From positions 1,364,001 through 1,428,000 of the forward strand of contig JASSKH010000044.1 in NCBI GenBank assembly GCA_031763025.1: a stretch of 64,000 nucleotides of DNA, given 5' to 3'. Positions 1 to 12,375 of the stretch are shown here, one piece after another. Every line of letters starts with the position of its first letter. Position 1 is the first letter of the stretch. Origin of the DNA: Macrocystis pyrifera (Eukaryota; Sar; Phaeophyceae; Laminariales; Laminariaceae). The notes under the pieces were generated by a model that saw nothing but the letters and a program-made list of their open reading frames with translations, made no database searches and was not told the DNA's origin. The position numbers and the translations under genes were made by a program.

Positions 1-379
1 CACATCTTCTAAACTAGGCTTGCCGGAAGCAGGTTCCCACCTCTCCAGGTTGGCCTTGGCTACGCTTGCTAATAGAAGATCACCGGTTCACTAGTGGTGT
101 GTTGATTGACCTCTAAAGGTATAGACACAGCTGGCACGGGAACGCGTTGTAGACTCCAGACAGTAACACGGAACTCCTCTTATATGATATCCGAGCTGTC
201 GAGTGACAGCTCATGCAACGTATGCAAGTTATGATCCAGCAGGTTGTGTTACTAAACCTCCAGTTTATCCCGCGGAATATCCATCTAAAACTCACTCTCC
301 TATAATCCCGTATCAATATATGGAACTCCCTCATGTTAGATGGATCATCTCCGTCATGTGTCTGAGCACAATCAATAGC
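1..379 (-). repeat. 5' terminal region of a Copia-like retroelement (second copy)
   Basis: This stretch aligns almost base for base with 57,003-57,378, the region just upstream of gag in the Copia-like element at 51.7-57.4 kb. Both share a run containing GCCGGAAGCAGGTTCC and another containing CGGAACTCCTCTTATAT. Similarity stops near 379 (57,378 in the other copy), which probably marks the outer edge of the LTR or leader. On the - strand the gag start codon of the other copy (57,020-57,022) corresponds to 19-21 here, where ATG has become AAG. The rest of this element would lie left of the window. Whether the conserved block is LTR alone or LTR plus leader cannot be decided, because no intact LTR pair is visible. 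Confidence 0.7.
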
Positions 380-3300
380 ATCACTGTCTATGCACGAAGA
401 ATACCCCACGAAATTCACGGTTAACATGTCTCGTGCATTTTAGTGTCTACAGCAGTACCGCGCGAGTCTTCGCGGGACCAGTGACCAGATCGAGTGGATT
501 TGGTACCGATGTCACGTGGACACATAATGATCGATAATGCATACCAGTAGCCAGGTATAAACTGTAAGGCGACTCGCGCCGATTACGGCCTTGCTCCATC
601 CTATGCTACACCATTGCAATGAATATAATGTACATCCCCTGACCTGATAGTCGAGAAGCTAGAGCGTGGCATGCAATGCACTTCTCGTGTGCTTGTAGGG
701 TCTCAAGGACAGTACACACTTAGTGGCAGTACCAACACGACACGTGAAATAAACACCAAAACCGGATAATACAACTGTAAATAATCTAATCCTTTCGAGT
801 TTATAAGCGCGCCCTCACTCCCGCCACCAGTACCACTATTAATAGAGTTGGGAATAGGCTCCGGCGAATTGTGTGGACTGGTTGCGTACGGTTTTTATGG
901 GCTACGGTAATGACCTCGGATTGGATACTCGATAAGCTCGATACATTTACGAATACAAACTACAGTTCACACGTTGAGTACACGGGAGTATTTGTGCTCT
1001 TCATACCACTTGCCAACCAGCCATAGCTCTAAGTATACCATGCGCACAGCGAAGGCCGGCCACGAAGTGGTAGTGAAAATCGATGCCCCGTAAAGCGAGG
1101 GATACACGGCCGTGAAGCTGGCCGTGGCTAGCGTCTGTACATAGTTGAGGGACACGATCATCGGCTGCGAACACATCCGATCTAACAATCGGGGGGGACA
1201 TGGCACGCGGAGATTGAAGGTCAGCCTGATGTGGCGGGGGTATTGAGATGGCTATCGTAAACAAAGGACATCATAGGTGGGTTGCCTTCAACGATGTACA
1301 TGATCGCGCGATGTAGCATCAGAGGGGGTGGGATTATATTGGATAACGAAGCGAGCACACCAAACGCACGCCCGTCCAGTCAGGACTCACAGTCTGCACA
1401 ATTTTAAATCTGAAGGGAGAGGATTATTTTATGGCTTGTGATAGTACTTGTGATAGTACTTGCAGCCAGTTCATTTTCGCATCTGCAGGACTAGGGGTCA
1501 ATAAAGGTATGCAGCTCGTATCTGTGCTGTACGGTCGAGTTTACAACATGCACGCACATTGCACCATCTAGGCGGCATTGTGGTATACATTGCCACCAAC
1601 CCACGTGCAAATACAAGCATCGAATATCGCCCTACCCTGGATGGTCTCGCCAGGCCAATCAAGATTTTTTCACGCGCATCAGTCAGTTCTCTTCCGTACC
1701 CGGACTATACATGATAGTAAACCCAAACGCACAAAGAACAGCCGCAGGAACCGTTTGAAGTTTTCGTGATTTCGGGCCAGGCGGAACAAAAGGAGCGCAG
1801 CTCGAACCTGTGTTGGAGAAGTTACAGGAGATGGACACGTCGGTGACTTGTCTGTGCGTGACTTCAGCAAATGGAATTGATATAATCATATGGGTACGTT
1901 TCGTCATGAATTCCGCCGTAACCCACCGTGCCAGGGAACTATTTGTTACCAGCAAGAGCTAAGAACCGTGGTACTGCAAGGGACCGCACTTTCAAGCCCA
2001 GACCATTAATCACTGGCTGGGCTCTTCACCTCTCAAACTGCTACCCACCATGTTTGCACCCGATGTGTATCGGATATGGGTTTTTAAGCAAGCCCCTTTT
2101 GGCGTATATTGTGCTTTGCTAAATGAGGCACACGTCGAGGTTTCGACTTGTTGCGAGCCTCAAGATACGTCGGTGCTGTCCCTACAATAGCCCGTGTCGT
2201 ACGTGTACGTGTACGTGTGGAGTCAATAGCGACACGTCTCTCCCCATTACTGAGTAGCAGAAGAAGAGAGCAGCATGCAAAGCATGGACAAAGCAACACA
2301 GCTGTTCCAGCGTGTCGTCAGGACGTGCGGCACAAGTCACCAAGATGGGGCGGCAAAAATCACGCAGTGCACCGGCAATGAGGCGGAAGCGGCACGTGTT
2401 TGACTTGATCCCATCAACGCCCCCGTCCGGTGTAACCTTGTCCGTTACCGCGGAAGTCTGCACGAGGCTGGGGGCCATCACACGCGCTACGACGGGCACT
2501 GTCGGCATCCGCGTGTGCTGACTCTAAGAGCATACCAGGTGCCGTGTACCTGTTAAACGGGACTGCAACACACCTTGGTAGACGAGGACGAAACGTTTGG
2601 TCCACGGATATGACTTGTCAAAATTGTTCTTCGGAGTATACGACGCCCGGAGCTTGGTATGACCGTGCCCGTGAGTTTATCTACTAATTTTGTGCACACG
2701 CTGTTGTGTACTTGAGCGTGGAACGCTGCGCTCTCGCTCGCTCGCTCTTGTCACGGATTGTCTTCGTCCGTCGCTATTATTTGGAGTATGTTTGGAGTAT
2801 TCGAGGCGCTCGAGTCTGGTCCGCTCGTTTCTTTGCTAAATAGCGCACAAGCCGTTGTGTATGAGCGTTGGAAGACGCGGTGTCGATCGCTGCTCGCTCT
2901 AATTATCAGACCTACGCCCGTTGTGAGTATCACCGATTGAGTGTCTGATACTCAACTTTGCAAGCTGCATAGTACGTTGCCGTCCTTAGACGTTCAGGTT
3001 CTCCAATTCATTTGTTTCATACGAGTCACGAAGTGATTTCCTGCGTGCTCTCGTTTGGAGGATACAAGGCATTTGAGTCTGGCCCTCGCGTTTTTCTGGT
3101 GATTTAGTGTCCACACCTTGGTCTGCTTGAGCGTTGGACAATGCACTACGCATGCAACGCCAGACGCACTAAAACATCAAAGGTGTTATTAAGGGCGAAA
3201 TATAATAATATTTTAAGTGATAGTATACGAGCGAATGTTGTGTGTTGGCCCTTCATGTTCAAACCTTACACGTGGTATACTTCAGAAGAAACCCACAGAG

Positions 3301-3980
3301 GTAATACGTACCAAAACATCAAAACGTATATTCGACCGATTGTTCAAGCCTTCAAGGTCAAAACGTATAAGAAGGTCGACTAAAAGTCGGATAAAAGGCA
3401 CTATGTCAAAAGACGTCCGACTATTGTTGGACGAACAAATCTAGTTCAGGAGAAATCCCAAAAGGTTAGGTATACAAACTAAACAGCACCTCCAACCAAT
3501 CCTGGGGTGTTAGGCGTTCAACATATATACAACCTATAATAATTGTGGTGCGCGAGGCCTGCTACATCAGGCGTACGGAATGACAAGGTGAACTAGTGTA
3601 CAACCAACAAAGTTGTGCGTTTTTAGCCCAACGGCCGGATACCCGCAAGTCGATAGAATTGTATGGAGAAGTGCTTCGTGAGAAAATCTGACTAACGTTG
3701 GATTCACATAGCGAAGAGTAAATGATTCATACAAAACTAATAGTGGTACGCTAGGTGTTAAACTTCAGATCGCACCGTGCAGACGCGGCCAGGCGATATT
3801 TGTAGTTCAAGCCAAGGGATGAACTTGATCAGGAAACTATGTTGTATAATGCATATTAAGCACAACAATATTTGTTCATTTTGTGCCCTGCGAAGAAATA
3901 CTTCATGAGAAAGACGACTAACGTGGTTGCACACATGCCGTTGTGTAATCGAGACTGATTGAAGCGTGCGTTACGTCGTG
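380..3980. other. no recognisable gene
   Basis: Only short, overlapping open frames occur here on both strands, none with a protein family signature. A short alternating run of GTACGT units lies near 2,195-2,218. Around 2,700-2,890 there are loose matches to the CGTTGTGTA-type motif of the minisatellite that follows, so the array may once have extended this far left. Confidence 0.5.
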
Positions 3981-3984
3981 TACT

Positions 3985-5270
3985 CGTGTGTTTGATTCCG
4001 AGGTATATGATACGACGGTGCCCGCTTGTGTGGCCGGTAATTCCGTGCGCACACCGTTGTGCTCTCAAGAGTTTGGTGCGGAGGTGTTTGGTATGGCTGT
4101 GCTCTCTCGTTCACTGCTAAGGTCGGGCACGTACGGTTGTGTACGGGAGCATTAGTTGCTGAGGTGTCAGGTACGGCTGTTTCCGCTCGTTCTCCTGCAA
4201 CTGCATGCACACGCCGTTGTGTGCTCGAGTTTTTGATGCCCAAAGTCCTGCGGTGCCCGCTCGTTGAACGTCTAAATTTGGTGTGCTGGAGCGTGTGATG
4301 CGGAAGCGTCTGGAACAACTGTCCCCGCTTGTTTACCTTCCAAGTTGGTGCACACGCCACTGTGTACGCGATCGTTTTTGCTGAGGGTCAGGCACGTCTG
4401 TTCTAGCGCGTTTTTCTGCTAATTGCGCACCCACGCCGTTTGGTACAGGAAGGCGCGTTTTGTTGCTGAGGTGTGACGTACGCCCGTTCCCGCTCGTTTC
4501 TTTGCGAATTTCATGTGCACGCCTTTGTGGACTCGGGGTATTTGATGCTGATATGTGTGGTGCCGAAGTGCCGGCTCGTTTCTGGTTTTGTGTGTTGTGC
4601 TGGAGGGTTCGATACCGAGGTGTCTGGTACGGCTATGCCCGCTTGTATGCCTGCTAACTTCATGCGCATGCAGTTGTTCACGCGCACGCAGTTGTTCACG
4701 CGCGTGTTTCTTACTGAGGGTCGGGTGCGGCTGCGCTCGTTCGTCTCTCTGCGAATTGTGTGCACACGCCATTGTGTACGGGAGGGTTGGTTTCTGAGTG
4801 TTCGGGCACGGTTGAGCCCGCTCCTTTCTATGAAAATCGCATGCACACGCCGTTGTGTGCTCGACCGTTTGATGCCGACGTGTCTGGTACTACGGTGCCC
4901 GCGTTTTATCTCGCCTATAATTCGTGCACACGTCGTAATGTGCTGGAGTGCTTGATGCGGAGGTGTCTCGTACAGATGAGCCCGCTCGTTTGCTGGTCGC
5001 GATTTTGATATGTCCGTTGCGACTGTCCAGGCGAGCACTATTCCGCGCCGTCGGGATCGGCCGTTCCGGCTCGTCTCTGTTGGTAGCGTGCACACGCCGC
5101 TTCATACTCGAGTATTCGACGCTACACACTCTCGCTCAGTATGGTCACTATTTGATATGGGCCGATGCCGTGGTTTGCACGGTGCGTCGGCTTCGACTGT
5201 GTCTGCTCTCCGTACAGTGTCACTGATGGGAGAGCATGATTTTGGCAGGTCCGGTACGGCAGTGCCCGCG
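3985..5270. repeat. degenerate ~80-bp minisatellite
   Basis: The motif CACACGCCGTTGTGTGCTCG recurs with variation near 4028, 4205, 4356, 4431, 4515, 4765, 4845, 4925 and 5090. Between occurrences are recurring blocks resembling GAGGTGTCTGGTACGGCTGT and CCCGCTCGTTTCTCTGC. Spacings cluster near 75-85 bp or multiples of that. Because the period is nearly a multiple of three in places, long open frames appear on both strands (up to 194 codons on the - strand at 4,511-5,095). They look like by-products of the repeat and no protein is inferred. Confidence 0.7.
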
Positions 5271-7174
5271 TGTTGTTCCGATTAGTTCCCCGCGGCGTTA
5301 TTGTTATTCGGCGACAGTTCCGGCAGTGCCTTGTCGACACTACAAACGTGTTGGGCAAAATCAAACGTGACCTACGACTGTTTCCACGTCGAGCACTCCG
5401 TGCGCAGGGCAGCCTATCTCTCCAACGACTCGGCGCTGTTCAAAGCGAAAAGTACTATTGAGCGTACCCTCACCCGGGGAGAATTGGTCTTCAGGCGTGT
5501 CGGCGGCGCGACTGTGACCCTGTCGGCTTTCACGGATACATTTCTCAACACTCTCGTCCTCTCCAAGGAACATATCGAGCGGGACGTCAAATATACTCGT
5601 GCGATCCTGAACTCCCAGCGCTCTTGGTCTACGGTCGAGGCGGCGGTCGCTACAGATGGCACCCGGGGGCGGGCGGCCCACGGCGTCCCCGATTCCTGCG
5701 GCCCTCGACGTCTTCTGGGGTCTCTTGGCAACAGATTTCACGAGCCGGCTTTGCGTCGCAGCCAAGGAGCAGATGTCGCGCGGCCACCGTCGTGGGGCAG
5801 CCGGTCGTTCTCGAGTTTCCCTCTGAAACGGTGGGGAACATGAATGGCATAGGTGAAAGGGGATTCCTCAAGGAGGGCGGTGGCGGTGGCGGTGGCGGTG
5901 GAAGTGGAGGTGGCGGCAACACCTCGCCGCCATTGCCGTCGAACCGTGCGCTATCGGTGTTACTTTTTCACCTGAACGCTATGATGCAAGAGGAACAGCA
6001 GCATTTCAGCCGGTTCAGGGCTGTCCTACTTGCGACGAGTGCACGGCCGCTGGGAGGAACGCAACCACGACCACCGGAGCTATGCGCTCTTTACCTGCTC
6101 CTGATGCAAGCACGTAGGAAACCGTCAGTCGTCATGCCGGTAATGATAGGGGGCTCATCTCTGCGATACGAGAAAAGGAGCGGGTGTTGATTCCGGGATT
6201 CGAGCGGTGGCGTTGGTTGGCCCTGGCTTTAGATTTCCGTTCTGCGAGTATGCACGTCACCCGACTCGCGTGGACAGTGACTCACGATCGTGTAGCCTAA
6301 TTTAATATTGTCTGTCGCCTATGAAGCTTCTGTTTCACGCAGTCATCAAGCTGTCGCGTGGCTCCGTTTAACCGAGACAAGGGGTCGGTGTCGGCCCAGG
6401 ACTTTGGTTCCGCCCACTCACGTGAATAGTAATACACGAGCATCCTGCCTAACGTTGTTGCACACGGGCTACGTGGTTACGACGGCAGGCTGTCCCGTAA
6501 GCGTCTTAGTGTTCATCGTGTACCGTGCTCCTTCGGCGGGCGGCTTTAGCGCACCCCTTTTCAGGCTTTAGCGATGAATTACGTCCGGCGGACGTCGGGG
6601 GGGGAGGAAGAGAGAAAGTAAGTATATGATTCGCTTGGGACTCACGGTACTGTTGGCTCACCGGAATGTCCCGGTTTCTATTTATTCTCACGGCACGCCC
6701 ACATCCACTTTCACACTAACGTGCCTAGTTTTCCTTGTTTATGGTGACGGACCGGACGTACTCAGATATCAACACAACTCGTTACCAGAAAAATCGTGCG
6801 GACTGTATTGACGTAGTTGTAATGCCGCCAAGTGGTGCGTGGCCAGTGGCTGTGTAATCGAAATGTTTTTTCTAGCGACCCTCCTGGATGCACAGCATAG
6901 CTTCGACGTTTAGCTAAAAACTGAAAAAACAAATACTTGCTCTGTACCACGGGTGGCATATTCCCGCCCCTGCGTGGAACCGACATACCTAACCGCGGTG
7001 AAATCGAAAATTGGGCGCTCTGCTCGTAACGCAATACAACGTTGAGTAGGAGACCGTCGACCTGCGTCCGCACACCGGTCCGTTTAGGGGACCCGATATA
7101 CCGCAGCACCCTTAGGTATACCTGCCCACGTTTATGCCAAAATCAGTAATATATTAAACACAAGTACAAATCAC
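5271..7174. other. unrecognised stretch, coding-like in part
   Basis: The + strand is open for 180 codons at 5,301-5,843 and for 188 codons in another frame at 5,624-6,190. The first looks protein-like but matches no family I know. A (GGTGGC)n microsatellite at about 5,876-5,925 encodes a glycine run in the second frame. The stretch precedes the DIRS-like element on the same strand and could be its degraded gag region. That is inference from position only. From 6,190 to 7,174 I see nothing recognisable. Confidence 0.3.
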
Positions 7175-7690
7175 ACGCCACAAGCCTTGCTGTTGGCCAG
7201 ACTGACATTGTACCTGGTGTTGGCTCGAAAAGGCCAGAGTTTCTGACTTCTCTACTCGGTTTAGCTTTCAACTGTCTAATTTGACCCAATCAGAGAGGCA
7301 ATGCCTACACTTTTTTTCCTCTTCGTATGCTTCTGCGGTCCGCCGGGTGCAATTCTTGTGTATAAACTCTTTACTCCTACGTACGTAGGTATTTATAAAT
7401 ACATACATACGCTGATTTCACTTTTTCTTGTTTAGGATGTGCGATGTCCTTCAGTTGTCGTAGTTAATATTTTACTGTTTTGTAATGTATTGCTTTCCAT
7501 GGTCACAGGAGTCATACTACAGCACCGTGGACGAACGCTGCAGTGCATCTACCCCACCCCGTGTCGAGGTGGTTTCAGGTTTGGTGCGGCAAGAGAATTT
7601 CATACCGTGCAGGCGGTTGCACGAGGATGGTCCAGAAGCCTCAAAGCTGGCAACGGTGGGGGGTGCCAGAACAAATTATCTTGGCGCTCC
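7175..7690 (+). repeat. interspersed repeat R3, copy 1
   Basis: In reverse complement this matches two blocks at 40,760-41,030 and 41,726-42,005, which are separated there by two SINEs. Its first part also matches 46,236-46,558. Conserved landmarks are the AAATCAGCGTA(T/C)GTA segment, the TTTCGAGCCAA segment and a block containing CGTCGAGGTGG at the coding-like end. The + strand around 7,485-7,763 is open and parallels a - strand frame at 40,763-40,963, so part of R3 may once have coded for protein. It lies 0.6 kb upstream of the DIRS-like element and could be one of its terminal sequences, but a matching right end was not found. Confidence 0.65.
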
Positions 7691-8289
7691 CGCCGTGGCG
7701 AAAAAACCGAAGCCTGGTGACCCTCTTAAAGTCGAAGTGGAGACGGTGGTGGATATACCCTAAAGAAATTACACAATTAAGACTTTGGAGACCGCAGGCG
7801 CAGTTAAAAAGTACTAATGGATTTTCAACGACAATCCACCGTTCGTGGCGCACGGGTTTTACTTGGTTTGAGTAAGTACCTGACTTTGACCCGAAAGGGT
7901 CAGGTACACCTGATTTTATCCACAGTCCATATTTATAAATATATATATATATATATCTGTACACTCTTTCGCCAAGTTGCGATCTGGATCGGTTTCCAAT
8001 GTTTAGCTGGAGCGCTTCGATAAGCGCCACACCCACGTACGGCCCATTCGTTTCTCCACGGCGCCTCTCGGTACCGTCGAAGGTGCGTGGGTGCGCTCGG
8101 GGGATGTGCCAGCCGCTACCTGACTGTGACTGTCTGTGGCGGACGTCGCCCGTGATCATATGCAGGGCTCGTTACGACGTATGCCGGGTATGTGATGCGG
8201 GGGCCAACGGAGACCAGTTTGTGCCGGGCTTTGTCCTCCGACATATAGATGTCTGACACGAAATCATCTAGCAAGACCACCCGCTTCGA
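7691..8289. other. spacer between R3 and the DIRS-like element
   Basis: A short (AT)n run lies at about 7,937-7,955. Near 7,870-7,920 is a segment with two AGTACCTGA/CAGGTACACCTGA motifs facing each other around GACCCGAAAGGGTC. Similar CAGGTATACCTGATTTTGG segments occur at 42,036-42,060 and near 44,880. From 8,000 on the sequence becomes coding-like and probably belongs to the upstream part of the DIRS-like polyprotein. Confidence 0.4.
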
Positions 8290-9283
8290 GTGTCGAACGA
8301 ACGCGAAGGGGTGGGCCTCCACAAACGTCTACTCCGGGAATACAGGGGCGCGTCAAACGATCGGCCGCATTTCCTGGACCAGTTCCCTGGGCCGGTATTC
8401 AAAACCCGTATTCCGCCAGCCTTCGCCAGTTTAGTGGACGTCGAAGTGCCGACCCTCGTCGATCGTGTATTTGTCACAAAGTGGGCTGACGCCTGAGGCC
8501 CCGGGGGGGTGCCACGGCCCCGCTTGGACATGGCCCAGTCAGCCGAAGAGACAAAACCGCGGCTGATCTACGACGCGATGCCGTTAGTCACGCGGTGCAA
8601 GGGGATCCCGGTTATGATCGATACAGGGCGTGGGTGGCTAACGTAGCCTCGGAGGAGTGTTTCATGACCTCTCTGGATGATTCATTCCGTTTTCATCACG
8701 TTCTGCAGTCCTCGTCATCCTGGCCACTCTTTTGGCTTTCGTACATCGGCCTCGAATACGGTTTGTGCGTTCTGCGTTTCATATTGTTTTGAGTCCATGG
8801 TGTTTCCCCACCCTCAGTGAGACGAAGGCAGGATATATTGGTTCCAAAGCGATTCTGGCGTTGACGCACGTCGATGACTCGTGGCTCAGCAACTGGTGTG
8901 CTTCCCACGGGCGAGTGGAGCGTGGGCATTAGGCGGCGGCGGGAGGGGTGACACACCTAGCTATGCTGGTGTCTTAGTTGTGCGGCCAATTGTCGTTGGC
9001 AAAGCACAGTGACTTCAGTCGGCCTAGAGAGAAGCAATACCTCGGTATGGAGTGTGACTCGAACACCGCGATCTGCCAAGTGCTGCAGGAGAAGCCGGAA
9101 AATTTGAAGATGTTGCTGCGGACAGCCGTGGACGGGGGGCAGCTATCTCTCCTTATACTTCAGCGGGTCGCGGGCACGTGCATGAGCATGACGGTGGCTT
9201 TACGGCCAGAATTGTTGAGGACGCGCGCGATGGTTTCGGTGATCGCGGCCCTCGACGTCACGTCGGTGCACCGTCGGCCTTAG
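8290..9283 (+). pseudogene. DIRS-like reverse transcriptase, broken
   Basis: Reverse transcriptase of a tyrosine-recombinase (DIRS/Ngaro-like) retrotransposon, which would copy element RNA into DNA. Visible pieces in order: KPRLIYDA near 8,555-8,580 (the substrate-binding block that reads K-x-R-x-I-x-D in this group), a catalytic block 1 remnant (FMTSLDDSFRFHHV, about 8,661-8,702), the catalytic box in the variant form HVDDSW near 8,868-8,885, and the thumb region from about 9,030 (REKQYLGMECDS) to 9,230. The pieces lie in different frames separated by stops and frameshifts, so no functional protein is possible. RNase H and tyrosine recombinase remnants follow on the same strand. The family assignment rests on motif order and the thumb segment, recognised by eye. 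Confidence 0.65.
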
Positions 9284-9321
9284 GCAAGACTCACGGGCGG
9301 ACCTGTTAGGCGAGTTCAGGC

Positions 9322-10230
9322 AGTGACTGGGCATTGTGGTCACCTGGAACGAGGGGCCGTGGCAACAGATACGGCATTACGAACAGATCGTCGAATGCGT
9401 TTTCCGTCACATGGAGGGGCATGGTCAACACGGCCGCGGGCACCGTCCCCGCCGGAGGGGAACTCCCACGAGACTGGTTAGCGAAGCATTTCAACCACAA
9501 TGACACGTACATCCTCTACCACCTCTTACGGTATTGTTGTACGCGACACACGGGCGTCGTGAGGCGAATGCAGGTGCTTATCGATGTGGATAACCAGTCC
9601 GTAGAGGGTGCGTTTGACCCGGGGGGGTGCTTTAGATCTGCGAGACTTACGCACTGCTGGTGATGACATTTGAGATGCAGATATATTACAGCTACATGTT
9701 GTCGTTGAAACGGTGGAGAAAGGTGTCGCGGAAGCAATGTCACGACCGTCACAAGAAGCCAATTGCGCCAGTAGCATTCAAGGTGTTGTTGACAGAGATA
9801 AGCCCGTTTAACGTGAACCTGATGGCATTGCATGTATGGCTTCGGTCTTGCGATATCCATCGAGCGGGGATGCACCGCATTGTTTACTCAAGCACAACTA
9901 TGCCGATACCGCAGCGATCGACGTGTTTGCGCAAGATAATCAGTCGTGCCAGGTACGAGAGTCCTGGCCTTTGCAATTTGTTTTCCACCCCCTTCCATGG
10001 CAGGACACATTCTAGAACACATGCGGAATGCAAGGCTCATGTGGTTGCCCTTTGTCACATGTAAATATGGGTTGGTTCCCTTGTTGCCGCTAGCTACGGT
10101 AAAATCTATCAAGGGTGTCTCGGTGCCCGCGGACGGGTGTTTTCAGTCGTCCAGTGCTGATGGTGAACTCGAGCGGTACCTTCGCCGGGGGATGATAGCG
10201 TACGAGTTGTGTCTCCGAAGATGGGGATAG
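9322..10230 (+). pseudogene. DIRS-like RNase H region, broken
   Basis: Directly downstream of the reverse transcriptase thumb. The frame at 9,334-9,663 contains an RNase H-type stretch: LPRDWLAKHFNHNDTYILYH is followed by the acidic motif VLIDVDNQSVEGAF, which matches the D-N-x-S block of DIRS RNase H. A second segment in the frame at 9,946-10,230 (FPPPSMAGHILEHMR and onward) resembles the linker that follows RNase H in this group. Frame changes separate the segments. RNase H removes the RNA strand from the RNA-DNA hybrid; this copy is not intact. Confidence 0.55.
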
Positions 10231-10989
10231 TATTTACCTCATTTCGAAAAAATACTTACGGTGATGCAGATGTAATAATGACTACCCTCTGTCGGTAACC
10301 ATCGAAAAATGAAACGCTCACACGCTTCCACACACTAATCGGGGATCGTAGTCCTTTCTTTGATTTGACTGTACACAAAACAATGCCAGCGGGAGACCCA
10401 TTTGGTGTGCTGCAGCCCGCGGAGGGTTCGCGACGACTCGGGACTTGGAGCGGTTTTCGTTTAGTTCCGCGTGCCAAGACGAAACCTATGCGCAGATTGA
10501 CTTGTGTTGTAAATGTCGCGTTCCGTGGGTTCGAGTTCTGCCGGCTTTGCGATCCCCCCAGCGGTCGTCGGTCGTCGTGAATGCCCAGATGGTGCAGGAA
10601 TGGCGACACCACGTATTGGCGGCACTACAAACGCGATCCGGGCAAATGCACGTAAGTAGGGTAGCCGACAGGTTTGACGCAATTTTCTTAGTCCTGCTCG
10701 TCAGGATGTAGAGATTGGACGGCGGCCACGCCGATCGATTGCTTGACTTGCTCTGTTCCCCTGGCAATTAGGAAAAAGGCACCACGAAGGTGCATGCCAC
10801 GTCTATCTAAGCGTAGGCCCTGTAGGCGATGACTCGTGTCTGGAGGAGTCCTCATGCGCAAGACGGTTCGCGGCAGAGTCAATCCGGAAAGGTTTGTCCC
10901 TAAGCTAAACATACCCATGAAAAAAAACACCGAAAAGAAGAAGGATGGGACCCCGTCTGCCGGGCAGGCCACCCTTGCGCCGATCAATT
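10231..10989 (+). other. linker between RNase H and recombinase remnants
   Basis: There are several short open frames on both strands, the longest on the + strand being 10,445-10,711. None has a motif I can name. By position this should be the N-terminal, core-binding part of the tyrosine recombinase or the region between the two proteins of the DIRS-like element. Confidence 0.35.
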
Positions 10990-11997
10990 ACCATATTCGT
11001 ACCTCACCTTCGTGTTGAAGGAACAAACGCGAGTCGGGATCCCGGTCAATCAGACGGCACCAAAGTTGGACCACACCCCAATGTACCTGGACCTGCTTAA
11101 CGACATGAATTCGCGGGTACAGGTGGCTAGCTCGCTGGCGGACACTATCTTTCTGATGAGAGGCATTGCCCAGTACAAAGGGTTACGACCCCTGTTGACT
11201 CTGGGGTCGGTATATTATGAGGCTTCCAGAGTTTAGGGGTTTAATTTCGATTGGGTGAGACTCTCAGCACTTCTAGCGAGGCGGTCGTAGGGTTTGCAGA
11301 CAAGGACTGTCCGGAGATTTTCGTGTGCCGGGCGCTTATGGTGTTCATTTTCGGCGCGCCGCGGATTGGGTGGGAGATACCCGCCTCGCATTTTTTTCCC
11401 GTCGTCACGACGAAGCGTGTCCGGGGTTCTCGATCTCTCCCAGCAACCCAAAGGGCCGTTTGCCTCCACGGCTATTTGCGAGAGCCAGGCCTGCCAAACC
11501 ATTTTATGATGCACTCGTCTCAAGTGGAAGGCTCCCTCGTCAGTTGGCTGACCATGACGCCGGTGAACCAGATCGTGAAGATTGGTGGTTGGGAAACGGA
11601 GTCAATAACAAAGTACTACATCGGGGACACTTCTAGTGGACAACTACCGGGTGATACGGCAAATCGCGGCCAGATCCACGCGGACGCTAGCCGGCTTCCT
11701 CCGTCGCCCGAGACTGCAAAGGGTTTTGCACCGTGTGCTCGAAAGGATGTAGGCAAGGGTAAGGAAGTTTGGAAGCAAGTTACGTATCCGACCAGTGGAG
11801 TACACAAATACTATCCAACGACGCAGCGTAGTGTGGCGAGACCACGGGGCGGCGCAGGAGACCTCGTTCGAAAATTCCAAAACGTACAAATAATGCTCCT
11901 CGACATCCAGATAGAATTCTACTTTACGGAACACAGACGAAATGATTTTGCAGAAATCACTGAACTGAAGGTGCCATCGAGAGTGTCTCGACTATGA
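10990..11997 (+). pseudogene. tyrosine recombinase of the DIRS-like element, catalytic Arg lost
   Basis: The frame at 11,251-11,997 (248 codons) carries the C-terminal catalytic half of a tyrosine recombinase. His88 begins the H-x-x-R box, here H-S-S-Q. Then come the hydrophobic helix, G-G-W at residues 112-114 (the H/W position) and the nucleophile region KYYIG, with Tyr122 or Tyr123. The expected second arginine is replaced by Gln91, so strand cleavage chemistry should be impaired. The upstream frame at 11,012-11,236 (LLNDMNS and onward) probably holds the N-terminal half, separated by a stop and frameshift. Residues after about 135 have no counterpart I recognise. This enzyme type would integrate a circular DNA intermediate without target duplication. 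A Crypton-type element is a less likely alternative, given the adjacent reverse transcriptase. Confidence 0.65.
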
Positions 11998-12299
11998 ACC
12001 GCGGAGGGGTAACACATGACCACTCCTCAAATTCGTTCCCAGAACCGCGTGAGCAGAGTTGGGTATGAAACATCTTGAGACCATCCCATCCACCCCGCAT
12101 TGGAATGATCATTCATAGGTTGGGATACCCTGGTTGTTTGAAGGTACTAAACACGCCCAAAGCATGCGATACGCCGGTCCACTCAGCTCCGGGCATAAAC
12201 CGGATAAGGACCCCCTGCCGGCAAGATGCCCACGTCAAAAATCGAATATGTACGTCACATGATCCTAGGCGTCGAGAGAAGTTACTTTACGGGGGACCA

Positions 12300-12375
12300 C
12301 AGTGAATAGGACCTACGGTACACACAAGAAACCACACATTTTCCTATTTGTACTAACAATACTTGGTCCTTTTTA
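12300..12375 (+). repeat. interspersed repeat R4, copy 1
   Basis: The segment from GGACCTACGGTACACACA to TTGGTCCT matches 47,517-47,592 and 48,530-48,600, which lie inside the 1,005-bp tandem units. It sits just after the DIRS-like element and could mark a terminal repeat shared with another element, but no paired end was found. Confidence 0.6.

Noticed and set aside
4511..5095. A 194-codon gene on the - strand
   Set aside because: The frame is a by-product of the ~80-bp minisatellite; + strand frames are equally open.
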